Shown here piece by piece: positions 40,454 to 50,529 of a stretch of 64,000 nucleotides of DNA (positions are counted from its first letter, which is position 1; each line of letters begins with the position of its first letter). The notes under the pieces are model-generated. The model was given only the letters and a program-made list of their open reading frames with translations. It was not told where the DNA came from and did no database searches. The position numbers and the translations under genes were made by a program. The DNA is taken from assembly GCA_932521025.1 (NCBI GenBank), contig OW051469.1, positions 2,678,398 through 2,742,397 on the forward strand, read 5' to 3'. The DNA comes from Oscheius onirici. Lineage: Eukaryota; Nematoda; Chromadorea; Rhabditida; Rhabditidae.

Positions 40454-42252
40454 TTATCGGTGACTTTTCAGGTAATTTTTAAAGTTGACCAGGTCGAGGA
40501 GAGGGAAAATCGGCTTGCGACCCATCGGATTGTTGCGAAAGACGGGAGGGTGATTGGCCAGGACAGTTCGATAGTAGTGTCCACTGGCTGGATTCGCTGT
40601 AGCCGTTTTGAGCTGGGGACGACTGGGTTCGGGAATGACACCGGCAGCGAGAGCTCTGTCCACGTAGTCCTCTACCAGTCGCTTCAGGTCTTCTTTACTG
40701 GCTCCGGACTCGGAGGCTCGCCAGACTGATTGCTGGAAAGTATAAATTCTGTCAGAGTAGGAGAAAAGGTCCGAATTACTGGAGTTCTATACAGAACAAC
40801 TAGTCAACACAGCCATTTGCACTTGAGGACAAAACACTAACTGTTAGAAGAGTATGTAGTGGAAGAATTTGGTCAGTCCGAGACTAGGAACAAGTTCAGA
40901 GATTCTGTCCAGATTTTGTATGCTAGTTCAGAACAAATCTCCTGTCAAGGGATTGTATCATAAGGGTAGCACATCACAACTGTAGCACAACTTTTCAACT
41001 CTTTTGCAAAATATACTTGTTGAATAATTTCTCGACATAACTTGTTGCCTGTGGTTTCATAGTGCCCAGCTGGTAGACATGTGCGCTTGGACCGGCTGAG
41101 AAAAAAATTGTCTAAAGTGCGGCGGGCAAAAGAAATTCAGCACGCTATTTTTCTGGGGTTTTGTGTTTCCCCAGTTATTGTGAACAAAGACCGACTAGCA
41201 CAGAAAAAAGTTAAGCAAAAAAAGACAAATCCGCAAAGAAAAACGAAAAATAAGACGAAATTCGTGTTTTTCGTACGAAACTTCAATTTTCTTTGCGGAT
41301 TCATCTTCTTTTGCCTAACTTTTTTCTGTACTAGCTGGTATTTGTTCACAATGACTGGGGAAACACAAAAAAACGCAGAAAAAAAGCGTGCGGAATTTCT
41401 TTTGCCCGCCGCACTGCAGGCAATTTTTTTCCCAGCCGGTCCAAGCGCACATGTCTACCAGCTGGGATTCGAATTTGGATTCGAATTTTTGGATTGTCAA
41501 TTCGAATTTGGCTGCGCACCAACTCGTAATACATACAGCCTGCGATCGGCATTAGACTACGGTAGTTGCTGCTGCACATGTATTAGGAGTTGGCAGTCAA
41601 TTGAAAATGGCGCTATCCGGTATCCGAACATCCTTGGTGCCCAGCCAAATTCGGGGAAAACGGGATTATTTCACAAAAGAACGTGGTAGCCGGACTGTCT
41701 TCGAAATTTCGATAAAACAGATTCACATTTTAACAGTTCACAGGGGTTGAAAAGTTCGAAATACTCTAAGCATTTTAATAAGAGAGAAGCAACGGGTGGC
41801 AAAAAACGGTAGAATACAAGAGATCGTTTCCTGGTGAAATCTACCTCTTGCGGATGATAATATCCTCACTCATTGAATCTGAAAACGTACCAGAAGACTC
41901 TTGTAGACATTTTTCGGCAACAGCTGAGCATAGATGGAGCACTCGTGGTGTTTACTCTGGTAGGCGACCAGTTCCGGTAGAATGTCGTTCCATTTCACAG
42001 GCCCGATTTTCTCCAGCACAAATTGATTCACCACGGGGAGAAGCTGTGTTTTTTGTATTATTTCTCTAAGAAAAAAATAACCTGTTGAGCGTTGTCTCCC
42101 TCAAATCGGGTATGAACAAGCCGTCGAAGTTCCACCTTTTGCTGTGGCGAGAGTAGCCGTTCTAGGACGGATTTTGGTCCAATACAGCCGCCAACAATGA
42201 ATGTAGAGACACCTGGGATGAGGAGACAGAGCAGGAGGAGGCTGCTGACCAT
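40454..42252 (-). CDS. Secreted helical protein of unknown function
   Basis: Three exons (42252-42082, 42043-41891, 40732-40454) encode 200 residues. A signal peptide (MVSSLLLLCLLIPGVST) is followed by an Ile/Val/Leu-rich helical part (LLSPQQKVELRRLVHTRF, VVNQFVLEKIGPVKWNDI, KEDLKRLVEDYVDRALAAG) and an extended Pro/Asn-rich tail (RNNPMGRKPIFPLLDLVN). Helical spacing recalls secreted nematode families such as SXP/RAL-2 or DUF148, but I cannot show that relation. Intron 2 is about 1.16 kb and holds a 400-bp foldback. The start follows no obvious acceptor. It converges on MPPED, stops 53 bp apart. Confidence 0.7.
41065..41466. mobile_element. 400-bp near-perfect foldback element
   Basis: CCCAGCTGGTAGACATGTGC, GGACCGGCTGAG, CGGGCAAAAGAAATT and CTTTGCGGATT recur as complements to make arms of about 190 bp with a very short centre. 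It lies in intron 2 of the secreted-protein gene and has no coding capacity. Confidence 0.85.
41513..41602. repeat. Short foldback, hairpin family
   Basis: CCAACTCGTAATACAT pairs with ATGTATTAGGAGTTGG. The GCGCACCAACTC start is shared with the hairpin at 39117. Confidence 0.55.
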
Positions 42253-42689
42253 TTGAGGGGACTGGTCAGTGCGAGAGAACTCTCACCTCCTCCTGAAGGT
42301 ATCAAGTGCTCTGGTCACGGGAGGCGCGCGACCTAAGCAAAGAGAAAAGCTAATGGAGAGACTGCGAAGAGAGTATACGGAAGATTTTGATCCTAATGAA
42401 ATAGGTGCAAAAAATGATCACGAGAGAAAGTTGGAGGGAAAGTGACTAGCAGTATGGTGACTTCCAGAAGACATCTCAAGAAAAAGTTTTAGCAGTTGAC
42501 GAGATCTACAATCTTGCAGGAAATCGAAAATACTTGGAATGCTTTGGTCACAGTTGCCTCGAAGCCATAAGGTTTTAAATGACAGATGCTGTTTCGCGGC
42601 CAGCTACCGTAAGAAGTCTCGACAAGTCTAAAAACATTGTTCGTTGTTCTGTTCATATTTCTCTAGTAATTCACTTGCTGCATCCAGCT

Positions 42690-43660
42690 CAACGCATTTT
42701 CCAATGAACTATTCCGGATACGGGGTGACCTCGATTCTCTCATCGATCGATAACTTATTTTTATATCCAAAAAACAGCGCTTTTGTGCTCATGAAGCGTT
42801 GCTTGTCAACAGTAGTAGACTAGCTTTCTAAGAAGAATTCATTTCAGCAATGCCTAGAGACGTGCCCCTTCCGGAAGACTTCTGGACTGACAGTCCCGTC
42901 CACGTTTCGAAGGTCGGTTCTCCTTTTTGTACTTTATAAAGTTATTGTCCATTTCAGCTGAGCGATCGGGAATTTAATGCTAGGAAGGAGAGATTGATGC
43001 AAGCTATTGATAAGAAGACAACGAGCTTTTATGGACCTTGGAATCAGGAAACAGCCGAGCAATTCAAGAAGATTCTTCAAAGGCGAGCCGGATACTCCCT
43101 TCCACTGCCAATGCCGGTGAAGCTGGTCGGTTTAGCGCAAAATTATTTGTTAGCCATTTTCTCAAAGGTAAGAAAAAAAGAGATGCCATGGAAACCTGCC
43201 TTCAGATGCACCCCCGTTCTTTCTCTCGATCAATGCGTCTTTGCAAGAATGTCAACGGATTTCTGAACAAGAATCTGACAAAGTTCAGCATTAGGAACAG
43301 AAACGGAGAATTGCAAACTGGTTACGTGAGTAAAGCTATAGTTTCACCTCTGTTTTTCCAACTTTAGGCAAGTCTGAGTTTTCGCCGTGATCTGGAGCAT
43401 TCTACTAGTTATCCAATCGACGAACCCGGATCAATATTGCCATTTACATTTGCTAGCATATCTTTCTTGTGGGACGGAAAAACTGCTCGTGATATTTTAG
43501 AGCAGATGAAATGGCCATTTTATCAGCTGAATATTTGGATCAGTGATGGTACACAGTTACACCCTAAACCTTGGATGATGAACGTTGAGCGCCTAACTCT
43601 TGGTCAGATAAGCGACAAGGAATATTGGGAGCTTGTCAAAGCCTTGGTGAGTGTTTCCTT
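42690..43660 (+). repeat. Inverted duplication, right arm
   Basis: Pairs with 24029-25055. Homology covers the upstream region, exons 1-4 and introns of the intact F-box-like gene and ends in intron 4 after GTGAGTGTTTCCTT. Confidence 0.85.
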
Positions 43661-44208
43661 ATACACTTTGCTCACTGTCTATGCTGTAGAAACCGAAGAA
43701 GCTCCGGTGTGAACTAGACCGCGATGTCTTTCCCATCTCTGAACAGCTGAACTCGGCACCAAGCGTCAACCTCGAGATCTACAAGCTCTCTACACTTATC
43801 GAGGTAATTTGACCGTCTGTAACTGTCACTGACTAGTGCTTTCAGGAATGGCGATCTGGAGAATGGAGCTACACAGCCAATTTAATTGCTGGGTCCACTG
43901 AAGAGCCACAGCAAAATATTGACCGTGCATTGGCAGATTGCTTCTCATTCAATCTAAAAGAGGTTCAAAACATCAAGTGTTTTTCGTGCTCAGTCCGGAT
44001 AACAGCTTTTTTTGTCCTACGACTGAATGATAGAATGTTCTTTTGGATGGTTCCGAACATTCGAACTCTGGCCGATCAGGACAAGTTTCTTTCTCACAGC
44101 CATCCCATAGACTATTTGGCATACACGGGTGACCTTGACGCTGTTTTGGATCCCCAAGCTTTTCGTGCTATGTTCGTGAATTATGGAACGCCATTTATAA
44201 ATAGATAA
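42850..44208 (+). CDS. F-box-like family protein (only intact member)
   Basis: Six exons (42850-42912, 42958-43167, 43206-43325, 43368-43646, 43690-43803, 43846-44208) encode 382 residues; every junction is in frame with GT-AG ends. The start follows ATTTCAGCA. The N-terminus reads LPEDFWTDSPVHVSK. Residues about 65-115 (LAQNYLLAIFSK MHPRSFSRSMRLCKNVNGFL) have the spacing of a divergent F-box (Leu/Ile, then Ser/Arg, then Cys-Lys-Asn), and the C-terminal part (NLEIYKLSTLIEEWRSGEW) recalls nematode FBA_2-type domains with a W.+G motif. F-box proteins link substrates to SCF ubiquitin ligases; here this is an inference from pattern only. Six broken relatives lie elsewhere in the window. Confidence 0.8.
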
Positions 44209-44379
44209 ATCATTTGTAAACTGTATTTTTTCATCGTTTTAAATGTAGAAAGAGAAAGAGAGACCTTGGTCACTAATAAACCTCCATGTTGCTTTTTTCG
44301 AGTTCCAGACCACAGCTCATCGAAGGAAACTCGTTTCTCCTCGGGAATCGTTATTCCTGAGATCAATTCTTCCGATCGT

Positions 44380-44780
44380 TTCCCTTCTGATCGTTTCCCC
44401 GCTCAATTGATCTCTTCTCATCCTTCCTGATCCTTTCCCTAGTCAGATCAGCCGGTCACTTCCAACCCCCTTTTCATTCTTTCCCATGGTTCTCATCCCC
44501 TCCTAAAGAACCGATACGAATTCTCCTATTTTCTGGCCATCTGATCCCTCTCTGAACTTATACAGCTCAACCGGTCCCTTCTTATCCCCGGTTACCCTGA
44601 CTATTTCCTACTCAAAATATTTTAGTAAAAATATTTGGCGAGGAGAGGAGTCGAACCCGGGTCGTCTGGGTGAAGACGGTGACTCTTAACAATATACCAA
44701 AATTTCAGGTCTCGGACAAACAAACATACAAATAAACAGAGTCCACCACAGACACCATTGCGCTTTAGTAGTAGAGAGAT
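44380..44780 (-). repeat. Dispersed repeat S1, copy 4
   Basis: Carries CCTAAAGAACCGATACG, GAGGAGTCGAACCCGGGTCG, AACAATATACCAAAATTTC and ends at GACACCATTGCGCTTTAGTA, the mirror of the start of copy 1. It lies just downstream of the intact F-box-like gene. Confidence 0.65.
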
Positions 44781-44935
44781 AAACTTCATAAAACCAATCA
44801 AGTCTTCACATATCTACCTGTTATGTTGCGATGCGAGGAAAGTGATTGATATCGAAGAAACACTTTGGAGTCTTGGATATTTATGTACCCAAAGTAACGA
44901 GGGAATTCAAAACAGTATATAACACTACCGATCAT

Positions 44936-44992
44936 AACAAATAGATTAATCATTTGTAAACTGTCTTTTTTCATCGTTTTTAATCTAGAGAG
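44936..44992 (+). repeat. Duplicated 3' end of the F-box-like gene
   Basis: AATAGATTAATCATTTGTAA and CTGTCTTTTTTCATCGTTTT match the last codons and 3' flank of the intact gene at 44200-44255. It abuts the end of the minus-strand copy E. Confidence 0.7.
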
Positions 44993-45615
44993 AAATTACG
45001 TGAAACAATCTTTAAATACTAAACAGAACTTTTTGATCACGTCACAATATGCCTCGGGATCAATTAGAGCATCAATGTCGCCATTGTAAGAAGAATAGTC
45101 TATCATCGAAGGATAACAACCAGGGTCATCCTGGTATGGAAGAAGATCAGTGACAAATCGAACGTTCAAAACGATCGAAAAGTACATAAATTAGATGCTC
45201 TCATCTTCAACCTTGTGGCATTTAACGTTCAAGAAAAGGTAGGATCCGTCCGGACTGGGCACAAATATTCGAAGATGGATAAAAGTGTCCACTTCCTTCT
45301 TGAAGATGAAAAAGTCAGCAGCAGCTCGGTGAATGTCGGCTCTCAGTTCTTTCCGACTCCATCCACAAACGAACTGGGCTTTGTAGCTCCAGTTACCAGC
45401 ACGCCAGTCCTGAAAACAGTGGTTTTTTCTGTGATTGGATTTCAATTTTACTGTGATGAGACCGGAAACTGTAGTCTTCAGGCACGGTACCGAGAGAGAC
45501 ACTCGGTGCCGAATTCAGAAGATCTGGGACAGGAATTGGTAGATGGTTTGATTCAATACGAACTTCTCGGGTTTCTGAAAAAAAAAACGATTACAGTGGG
45601 ACAGAAAGACAGAGC

Positions 45616-46059
45616 TACCGTATTACCTCTATTATAGTCTGTTCAAAAAATAGAGAGCATTATTTGGATTGACCCGCGCTTTTTCATTGACTGAGTATCC
45701 AACATTTACATGCTGTAACGTGCTACGCAGCTAAATTCCCGCCAATTTGATTTGAAAATTGTTCTAAGAAGAAAGCGCGGGCCAATTCAAAAAATGCTCT
45801 CTACATTTTGAACAGACTATAGAAGCACCCCCTCACGTAAGAAATACGCAATTGCGTATGCACGTTTTTTCGGGTCAAGACGGCATTCTCTGACTTTGTG
45901 ATTTTTGCAAAGTTGTAGCCCCTGACGTCCTCTACAACTTTCCAGAACATCAAAAAGCTGAAAAATATCGTCTTGACCCTGAAAAATGGAAATACGTGAT
46001 TGTGTATTTCTTACGTAAGGGGGGGGGGGGGGGGTGCTTCCAATAGAGGTAATACGGTA
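45616..46059. mobile_element. MITE family M1, split by an M2 insertion
   Basis: Ends TACCGTATTACCTCTATTA and AATAGAGGTAATACGGTA match the M1 element at 16751-16997. The copy is interrupted after CTCTATTA by the M2 element at 45635-45819. A run of 16 G at 46019-46034 replaces the GGGGG of the other copy. Confidence 0.85.
45635..45819. mobile_element. MITE family M2, complete copy
   Basis: TAGTCTGTTCAAAAAATAGA and its complement form the TIRs (outer TAGTCTGTTCA), with TA duplicated at 45633-45634 and 45820-45821. The empty site is preserved in the M1 element at 16751 (CTCTATTAGAAGC). TA duplication fits the Tc1/mariner superfamily. Confidence 0.85.
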
Positions 46060-46959
46060 GATAGACTCACCAGCTCTGTCACAATTTTCCAGTTATGTAG
46101 AGCAACAAACTCTTCTTCTTCGCTAGAACGATATGATCCATAGGGATCAAAAGAAATGCATGTCGGTCCCACCATCCACGGATCCATAGTTCACTACCAA
46201 CTTGTTGTTCTGTTATGCATCGATTATGATTAATAAACATTTGCTTACCTTGTAAGCCCAAATATTGTCCTTATCGTCTCTTAGTCTGCCGTCGCGAATA
46301 CAAACACTGAATTTTCTCAGGTTCTTGTTCAGGAATTTGTTGATGCCTCTATTTAGACGCATGGTCCGGGCAAACGCGATGGAATGCATCTGAACGTTGA
46401 ATTTTTTGTGGAAGATATGTATATCTGTATCTTTTCCCCGTTTTTTTTTCAATAAAAAAAGCAAACCTTCGAGAAGACGGCAAAAAGATCCTTGTCTTCG
46501 AAACAGTCCAGATCAAGTGGTTCGGGGAACGGGAGAGAGTAGCTCGTTCGCTTCTGAATGAAACTCATGTACTGCTCCGCACATCTTCATTCTAATATGA
46601 ACTCCACATATCTGTCTTCGATTCCTCGATTCGGCACTCGATAACATATATCAAATAGTCCTTATGATACTCATATTCTGCATCACTTAGCTAAAATTTA
46701 CCTTCGAAGAATTAACAAGAAAAGACTAACCTTTAGGATGTGAACAGGACTGTCGGTATAGAACTCTTCTGGAAGGCCGTCCATTGCTGAAATCTAGGCT
46801 ATGTTTTTTTGTCTAGAAATCTAAGGAAAAAAAATGTTCAATTGGAACCCAGACCTCCGTTTCTACCCAACCCCTGGTCTTTTTGTGATTAGGTCCACGA
46901 TGGAACATCAAAACTCTTGAAATTAAAGGATGGGCTTTCGAAACGTTAATTATTCACCT

Positions 46960-47422
46960 TGGATTCAAAATCCAGCTGCCCTTTGTTGATCCGGACGCTG
47001 AACTTTTTCATGTTCTTGGACAAAATCCGATTCATTTCTTTAGAAAGTCTCATCGCTCGAACAAATGCTCTCCAGTGCATCTGAAATCAGTTTTTCACAA
47101 ATTGAAAAGCATGAAACTAGTACAAACCTTTGCACAGATGGCTACCAGATCTTGTTCAGTAAAAATGTCGAAATCTATTGGCTCCGGCGGAAGAATGCCC
47201 TTGCTCTCGCCTCTCCTTTCGACATCTTTCCTCAACTGTTCAGCCGTACTTTCGTGTAAGATGGATTCTTGAAAAAACGCTCGAGATGCTGTCGTCTGTC
47301 CTTGAATTCCTTGTCGCTCAGCTGCTAGTTTTTTGGTGAAATAAATGTGAAAAGCTTACCTTAGAAAAGTGGATGATACTGTCAGTATAGAAGTCCTCAG
47401 GACAGGGCATTTTCGAAGCCAT
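46960..47422 (-). pseudogene. F-box-like family copy F, exons 1-3 only
   Basis: Exon 1 (MASKMPCPEDFYTDSIIHFSK) starts at 47422. Exon 2 begins LSDKEFKDRRQHLERFF, shifts frame at an A-run (47272-47277) and resumes as STAEQLRKDVERRG and FTEQDLVAICAK. Exon 3 reads MHWRAFVRAMRLSKEMNRIL and ends with a good donor, but no exon 4-6 homology follows before copy E starts at 46784. The frameshift could be a homopolymer error, but the missing exons could not. Confidence 0.75.
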
Positions 47423-47454
47423 TTCTGAAAACAAAATGTATTTGACCATGTTTT

Positions 47455-47652
47455 TCGCAATCCACTTTAAATTGCTTCTAAGTCTCTGTGTGTCTGTGTC
47501 TGAAGCTCTAATAGAGGATAAGGAGGGGAGCTTTGTGGGCAAATTAGTTTTTAACAAGTCACGACAGGAAAAGCAAGTGTGCGAAGTGTTCTAACGACTG
47601 GTAGTCTCTTTGGAAGGACAGGGGGTGACTGGAACGGAGTGACAAAGAGTAG
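47455..47652 (-). repeat. Dispersed repeat R2, copy 3
   Basis: Inverted match to 6898-7092 (GGAAAAGCAAGTGTGCGAAG, AATAGAGGATAAGGAGGGGA, TCTGTGTGTCTGTGTCTGAA). It directly precedes copy F and may carry or replace its promoter. Confidence 0.6.
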
Positions 47653-47654
47653 CA

Positions 47655-48437
47655 TAAACTAGCTTACAACAGTGAAGGGAATCTAAAATTTTGCTATCGT
47701 TGTAATTATGAAAAGGTGCGAAAATAGGAAAACGACTGCTCAACTGACTACTGAATTCTTTGAAAATATGGCTACTGGGGGATTTTTATCATGCCAAATC
47801 GATTGGAAAGCATATCAGAAAGCTTTGACAGACTAGGTTGAAAGATGGGGTGAACCTATAATTATGAAAAGCAGTGTAATTGATTGTTCAAGGCACCGAG
47901 ACGAAAAAGGGCTGTTGTTTATAGAACTGTCACGAAATAGAACTGTAACTAATTAGAACTGTAACAGAATAGAACTGTTACTAAATCGAACTTGTTTTAT
48001 TCTTGTTGTGAACTAGTTTTTCTATGTGTTGAAACGGATATTTCACTTAATTGAAGACATCGCACTGTTCTCTGTCGTTCTGTCCCCCCTGAAATACCAC
48101 TGAAGAAACTGAGTGAAGATTTATCAACAAGAAAGTGTGGGAAAGAAACAACAAAGAAGAAGGGGTCTGTGCCTTGATTTGCTTCAAACTAACTCGGGGG
48201 AAAGAAGAGACAGGGATCATGTAAACCTACTAGAAGATGACTATGTGTTTTCTGGTTTTAAAGTCTGGCTGAGATTTTCAATTTTCATTGGGTGAGTAAC
48301 AAGAAAAAAGCTGGAGACTACCATTCATCAACGAGGAGGGCCGAGATCGAATGGCAAACAACAAAACAGTGAGTAACAAGGCTAAAAGATGAAACTATCG
48401 GAACCTGGACTTTTTTTCTCAAAATTAGGTAGAAACT
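47655..48437. other. Intergenic, with local tandem repeat
   Basis: A degenerate TAGAACTGTAAC-type unit repeats about five times at 47918-48000. No gene is supported. Confidence 0.45.
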
Positions 48438-48537
48438 TTGATGGTACGGGGGGAGAGAAGGAGGCAGACAGACTTTGAAGACAAAGAAGGTTGGGGGAGA
48501 GAAACGGCAATTGCAGCAGAGTTGGGGGAGGGGGGAA

Positions 48538-50449
48538 TTACTTCAGAGCGGGGAAGTCCTCAGCCGACTGGGCATCGAACTGTCCACCACGAGCAGAAGT
48601 TCCCTGACGCGGGGCGCGGTCTTGTCCACCACGACCGCCACGTCCTCCGCGTCCTCCACGACCTCCGCGATCTCCGCCACGTCCTCCGGCTCCTCCACGG
48701 TTCTCGGTAAAGTGAATGTCAATGTTCAGAACCTTCTTGTTGCTCTCCTTGTGAACGACAACAATCTCTTCGCCGTCCTTGTGACCGGCTTCCTTCTGGA
48801 GACGGACAAGGTTGCCTCCGAAAGTGTCCTTGTCACCTTCGCCAGCCTGACGAGTCTTGAAGCCAGCTTCTTGAGCCTGGAAAATGGGATTTATTGCCCG
48901 TTTCTGATCTTTTGTCTCTGAATCACTCTCTGTGTCTCTCAGACTCTTTCTCTGTCTCTCTGTCTCACTATCTCTGTCGCTCTCCCTGCTTCTCTGGCTC
49001 GTTGTCCCTCTATCTCACTCTCATTCTCTCAATTTCTGTCTTTTTTACCCTGATCACCAGACGCTCTCTGGTCACTCAATAGCTTAGAGTCAGCTGTCCC
49101 TTTCCCTCACCTTCTGCTCAGCCTTGAACTCCTTCAAAGTCTTCATCTTGGCGTACTGTTCCATCTCCTGTTCGTACTGAATCTCTTCAGCAGTCTTCTC
49201 TCTCGGGGCAGCAGGCTCCTTCGGCTCCTCACCCTCAACGACGGGCTCAGTCTCTCCGGCAATCTCGTCCTTGACATCTCCCCAGTTGCCCTTTCCGTGT
49301 CCGTCCTTCTTCTCGACGCTGCGGACGCCGGTACGATCGGATCCACTTTGTCTGTCGAACTGGCGGCCACGTCCGCCTCGTCCACGTCCAAGACCTCCAC
49401 GGAAGGGTCCTCCACGCCTCGGGCGATCTCCCTCAACTGGAGCGACCTCCTCGAAGCCGTCCTTGGGAGCCTCGTCGCCGGAAGCGGCCTGAGGACGTCC
49501 GCCACGGAAAGCTCCGCGAGGAGCTCCACGTCCACGTCCGCCACGACCACGTCCTCCGCCTTCTCCGAATCGGTCAGCCAGATCGCCTTCGGCTCTTGGG
49601 GGACGGTTGCCTCCCTCACGGGGACCACCGCGTCCACGGCCACCACGTCCTCCACGACCGCCGCGCTCTCCCTCGCGGACGGGACGGTTTTCCTTGTTTT
49701 CACGGCCTGAAAGATGGGTAATCATTTCACAGTCTGGGAATATTGAATATCTGAACTCTCAGTTCTAGAGAGTCATGAATTGAGACAGAATCAAAGTCTC
49801 ATCCCTAAGCCGTATGGTCAAGAAAAGTCAGACTGTTCAAAAGAATCAAAAGAATCAAAAAAAAAATTTAAAGGTCAGTTCAAGATTCTGAGAGAAAATG
49901 TAAGAGAGAGGGACAGACTCAAAATTATCGGTACTTTGTTAGAGACCATCAAACTCGCTCTCCTTTGGCTTGGAAAAGTCACTAGTTCATTCAATTTTTT
50001 TGCCAAGTGCCTTGAATTGTACGTCTATTTTTTGATTCGTTATACATGTCCCTTGGTCCTACAGCGAAAATTTTGAGAACAGAATCTTCTGGAAACTTTT
50101 TTGCCTCGTGGTCAATTGGCAGATCTTATAGTGGACAGTTTTTGACTAGCTCCTGACTATTATTCCTAGTTTTTTATCCTAAAATGACAGAAAAAGAAGT
50201 CTAAAAAGCTTACCAGCAGGCTTGACCTCGTCCTTCTTGACAGCTTGAGGAGCAGGGGCAGCGGGCTTGGCGGCAGCCTTCTTGGCAGCCTGAGCCTTGA
50301 TGATGTCAGCCTTGGCGGCCTTCTCGATCAGCTCCTGCGGATCCTCAAAATCTGGAAAGGATCTCTTAAAAAGAAGAACAATGTAAAATACCGTCATCGT
50401 CGGACATAAAGCCGAACTTGTTGGCTACGTTGCAACCGTACTCAACCAT
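48538..50449 (-). CDS. vig-1: SERBP1/VIG-1-type RGG-box mRNA-binding protein
   Basis: Four exons (50449-50392, 50351-50214, 49706-49111, 48876-48538) encode 376 residues. The N-terminus is [19 protein letters not shown], followed by an Ala/Lys stretch ([17 protein letters not shown]), RGG blocks ([32 protein letters not shown]), the HABP4/PAI-RBP1 core ([38 protein letters not shown]) and a terminal RGG tail ending FPALK. This is the HABP4/SERBP1 family, which binds ribosomes and mRNA; the C. elegans member VIG-1 was found with RISC. GC-rich codons mark exon 3. The symbol rests on family, not on proven orthology. Confidence 0.9.
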
Positions 50450-50529
50450 CTTTTCTGCTGCTCTGCTGCTTTGCGCGTTTCTCTTCTTGCAAGAAAATTC
50501 GATGTCAAAAATTAACCAAGTTAACAGTC

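Larger units (their letters stand above)
44996..46784 (-). pseudogene. F-box-like family copy E, multiply broken
   Basis: Exon 1 reads MDGLPEEFYTDSPVHILK at 46784. Exon 2 has TAG at 46594-46592 where the intact gene has Trp, and a one-base loss about 12 bp later, after which AEQYMSFIQKRTSYSLPFP resumes. Exon 3 (MHSIAFARTMRLNRGINKFL) is intact. Exon 4 keeps only its end (WMVGPTCISFDP). Intron 4 holds nested MITEs. Exon 5 (LNSAPSVSLG) is frameshifted. Exon 6 (DWRAGNWSYKAQF) has an in-frame TAA at 45193-45191 before its conserved end (DYSSYNGDIDALIDPEAY). Several independent lesions make a pseudogene call secure unless the assembly is poor. Confidence 0.85.

Noticed and set aside
49143-49710. 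Long frames overlapping the SERBP1 third exon on both strands
   Set aside because: The RGG coding frame explains the GC-rich open shadows.
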